From: JBCDCY01 sp039180875
GTDB lineage: Bacteria > Pseudomonadota > Alphaproteobacteria > Rhodobacterales > Rhodobacteraceae
Assembly: GCA_039180875.1 (NCBI GenBank)
Contig: JBCDCY010000013.1
Location: forward strand, 1-64,000
Direction of reading: 5' to 3'
Length of the DNA stretch: 64,000 bases
Shown piece by piece: positions 62,109 through 64,000 of the stretch. Position numbers and translations under genes: made by a program. The notes beneath the pieces were generated by a model. The model did not search any database. It saw only the letters and a list, made by a program, of their open reading frames with translations, and was not told the origin of the DNA. Position 1 is the stretch's first letter; each line of letters opens with the position of its first letter.

Positions 62109-62996
62109 ATGAATGGGACAGATGTATCATCCGACGTGCTGCACCGCCTCGCCGAGGATTTCGAGGACCTGACGCCGGAGGCGCAGAAGGCCGCGAAATA
62201 CGTGTTGGAGAACCCGCGCGCGGTGGGCGTGTCGACCGTGCGCCAGATGGCGGACGCGGCCAGCGTGAAGCCCAACACCCTGGTCCGCATGGCCCGACAG
62301 ATGGGCTACGAGGGCTATGAGGAGTTCCGCCAGCCCTTTCGCGATGCGATCCGGACCGGCGAGGTCACCTTCCCCGACCGGGTGCGCTTCCTGCAGGAGA
62401 TCCAACGCTCCGGCCAGCTGGGCGAGCTTTATGCCGGCATGGTGCAGGCCGCCCTGCGCAATATCGAAGAGACCTTCGCCGGCATCACGGCCGACGCGCT
62501 GACCGCGGCCGGCAGGGCGATCTGGGCATCGCGCAACGTCTTCACCCTCGGTGTCGGGGTGAACAACGCCAATGCCCGCAACTTCACCTATCTGGCCGCG
62601 ACCGGCATGGTGCAGTTCCACGCGATCCCCCGGGCAGGCTCCGTCGCCACCGACGATCTGGCCTGGTCCGACGCACGCGACGTGTTAATCGCGATCACCT
62701 GCGCCCCCTATCGGAGCGAAGTCATCGACGCCGTCGCCGTGGCGCGGGAGCAGGGCGTGCAGGTGATCGGCATCACCGACAGCCTGGCCAGCCCGATCTA
62801 CCGCCAGGCCGACCACGGCTTCGTCGTCGCGGCTGAGACGCCGCAGTTCTTCCCCTCCTCCGTCAGCACGATCGCGCTGTTGGAGGTGCTGCTCTCCTTC
62901 ACCATCGCTCAAGCCGACAGCGGGATCGTGGCCCGGGTCGAGGCGTTTCACGATCGCCGGCACCGGCTCGGCCTCTACGACGGGGCACCGCCTTGA
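62109..62996 (+). CDS. MurR/RpiR-family transcriptional regulator
   Basis: A 295-aa regulator. The N-terminal RpiR HTH is FEDLTPEAQKAAKYVLENPRAVGVSTVRQMADAASVKPNTLVRMARQMGYEGYEEFRQPFRDAI. The C-terminal SIS domain, usually binding phosphosugars, has NVFTLGVGVNNANARNFTYLA, RDVLIAITCAPYRSEVIDAVAVAREQGVQVIGITDS and a late HGFVVAAETPQFFPSS. It is divergent from the demethylase operon and upstream of the Rieske oxygenase, so it probably controls both. Start ATG 62109 has no clear Shine-Dalgarno. RpiR regulators are also known for amino-acid and taurine catabolism. Confidence 0.88.
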   Translation: MNGTDVSSDVLHRLAEDFEDLTPEAQKAAKYVLENPRAVGVSTVRQMADAASVKPNTLVRMARQMGYEGYEEFRQPFRDAIRTGEVTFPDRVRFLQEIQRSGQLGELYAGMVQAALRNIEETFAGITADALTAAGRAIWASRNVFTLGVGVNNANARNFTYLAATGMVQFHAIPRAGSVATDDLAWSDARDVLIAITCAPYRSEVIDAVAVAREQGVQVIGITDSLASPIYRQADHGFVVAAETPQFFPSSVSTIALLEVLLSFTIAQADSGIVARVEAFHDRRHRLGLYDGAPP

Positions 62997-63030
62997 GCGG
63001 GCCAGTGAGCGGGCCAGTGAGCGGGCCAGT
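62995..63030 (+). repeat. Three 12-bp tandem repeats at rpiR-Rieske junction
   Basis: GAGCGGGCCAGT is repeated exactly three times (62995-63006, 63007-63018, 63019-63030), and a degenerate fourth unit (63031-63042) supplies AGGAGG and the GTG of the next gene. The repeat spans the RpiR stop codon and keeps the Rieske frame open, with GTG or TTG at each unit. Confidence 0.85.
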
Positions 63031-63040
63031 AGGAGGGCCG

Positions 63041-64000
63041 GTGCGCGCGCTGGCGGCGCGCTACTATACCGATCCCGCGATCTTCGAGCGGGAGCGGGAG
63101 CAGCTGCTGGCCCGCACCTGGCAATTCGCCTGCCACGGTGCCGAGATCGCCGCGCCCGGCCAATACGTCTGTTTCGAGATCGCGGGCGAGAACCTGTTCG
63201 CCATCCGGGGACGCGATGGGGTTGCCCGTGCGTTCTACAACGTCTGCCAGCACCGCGCCCACGAACTGCTGACGGGGCACGGGACGACCCGGTTGGTGGT
63301 CTGCCCCTACCACGCCTGGACCTACGAGCTGACCGGGCAGCTGCGCGCCGGGCCGAACCTGAAGGCGGTCGCCGGCCTCGATCCTGCGGAGATCTGCCTG
63401 ACGCCGGTGCAGGTGGAGGAGTTCCTCGGCTTCGTCTTCGTCAACCTCGACCCCGAGACCGCGCCGATGGACGTCTGGTTCCCGGGCGTCCGGGCCGAGC
63501 TGGAGGAATGGCTGCCGCACTGGGCTGACCTGACGCCGCTCGAATGGGTCGAGATCCCGGAGCGCTGCAACTGGAAGGTCTCGGTCGAGAACTACTCCGA
63601 GTGCTATCACTGCAGCCTGAACCACCCGACGTTCTCCAACGGCGTGGTCAAGGCCCAGACCTACGACATCCAGCCCCAGGGCATGTGCCTGCGCCACACG
63701 ACCGAGTGTCAGTCGCTCGAGCGGATGAGCTACGACATCGCCTCCGGCTTTGCCCACAGCCACGAGTACTCCAGCTGGTTCCTCTGGCCGATGTTCAGCT
63801 TCCAGGTCTATCCGGGCAACGTGCTGAACACCTACCACTGGCGGGCGACGGGCAACGACACGGTGACGGTTTGGCGCGGCTGGTACTCGCCGGACCGGGC
63901 GGCGGACGAGGCCATTCGCCAGCTCGCATTGCAGGATCGGGCGACGACGGTGGAGGAGGACATTCACCTGGTCGAGTCCGTGCAACGCGGCCTGCGCTCC
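63041..64000 (+). CDS. Rieske non-heme iron oxygenase alpha subunit (partial at window end)
   Basis: The first 320 residues of an aromatic-ring-hydroxylase-type oxygenase, open at the window edge. The Rieske [2Fe-2S] site is C69-x-H71 (VCQHRAHE) and C88-x-x-H91 (CPYHAW). The mononuclear iron motif is ENYSECYHC with H190 and H195; the Asp ligand would lie beyond or near the cut. This type includes stachydrine/glycine-betaine demethylases, which fits the neighbouring demethylases. Start GTG 63041 has AGGAGG four bases upstream; GTG or TTG codons at 62993, 63005 and 63017 in tandem repeats are alternatives. A reductase partner is not in the window. Confidence 0.88.
   Translation, partial: MRALAARYYTDPAIFEREREQLLARTWQFACHGAEIAAPGQYVCFEIAGENLFAIRGRDGVARAFYNVCQHRAHELLTGHGTTRLVVCPYHAWTYELTGQLRAGPNLKAVAGLDPAEICLTPVQVEEFLGFVFVNLDPETAPMDVWFPGVRAELEEWLPHWADLTPLEWVEIPERCNWKVSVENYSECYHCSLNHPTFSNGVVKAQTYDIQPQGMCLRHTTECQSLERMSYDIASGFAHSHEYSSWFLWPMFSFQVYPGNVLNTYHWRATGNDTVTVWRGWYSPDRAADEAIRQLALQDRATTVEEDIHLVESVQRGLRS

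Overview
The window looks like a chromosomal segment of a high-GC (roughly two-thirds G+C by eye) alphaproteobacterium, most likely a marine Rhodobacterales/Roseobacter-type organism. The pointers are crotonyl-CoA carboxylase/reductase and the MeaA mutase of the ethylmalonyl-CoA pathway, a DddL-type DMSP lyase, a fused NADH-dehydrogenase-like/SelD protein with MnmH, an SPOR-dac-tmk-holB-tatD-MBL block, and many catabolic genes for N-methylated compounds. I see no phage, transposase, integrase or CRISPR array. One tRNA gene (Ser-UGA, 47186-47273) is present.

Layout. 1-5949: a large inverted repeat at the left edge, ccr (-), a small secreted gene split by a -1 frameshift at a T6 run, a YdcF-like gene, meaA, a glutathionyl-hydroquinone reductase and an HNH protein. 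6010-11287 (-): a peptide/opine-type ABC importer. 11468-12501: a DUF2703 protein coupled to an ECF-like sigma factor, both with Cys-rich tails. 12597-17664: thiolase, YceI, DddL-type lyase, a low-GC SH3-like gene, acyl-CoA dehydrogenase and SDR. 17933-23459: a sugar-nucleotide cassette with cytidylyltransferase, an SDR-methyltransferase fusion and two more zinc-ribbon methyltransferases. 23785-34950: FadE-like dehydrogenase, peroxiredoxin-like protein, glycoside hydrolase, membrane hydrolase, NDH-SelD fusion, MnmH, Bcr/CflA efflux, AroQ. 35070-39557: a polyamine-type ABC importer. 40185-46952 (-): AEC transporter and the MBL/tatD/holB/tmk/dac/SPOR block. 47186-48548: tRNA-Ser and a divergent SnoaL-like/TetR pair with clear operators.

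48671-64000 is the most distinctive part: two FAD-GcvT demethylase paralogues, a non-pyrrolysine MttB-family methyltransferase, a LysR regulator, a tightly coupled operon (aminotransferase, three enolase-superfamily paralogues, MDR alcohol dehydrogenase, FAD-GcvT demethylase), a divergent RpiR regulator and a Rieske oxygenase cut by the window end. Together these suggest stepwise N-demethylation and epimerisation of a quaternary amine such as a betaine. The substrate cannot be read from the sequence.

Gene starts were set by codon, Shine-Dalgarno and overlap evidence. Functional calls come from recognised motifs and family memory; no database search was run.
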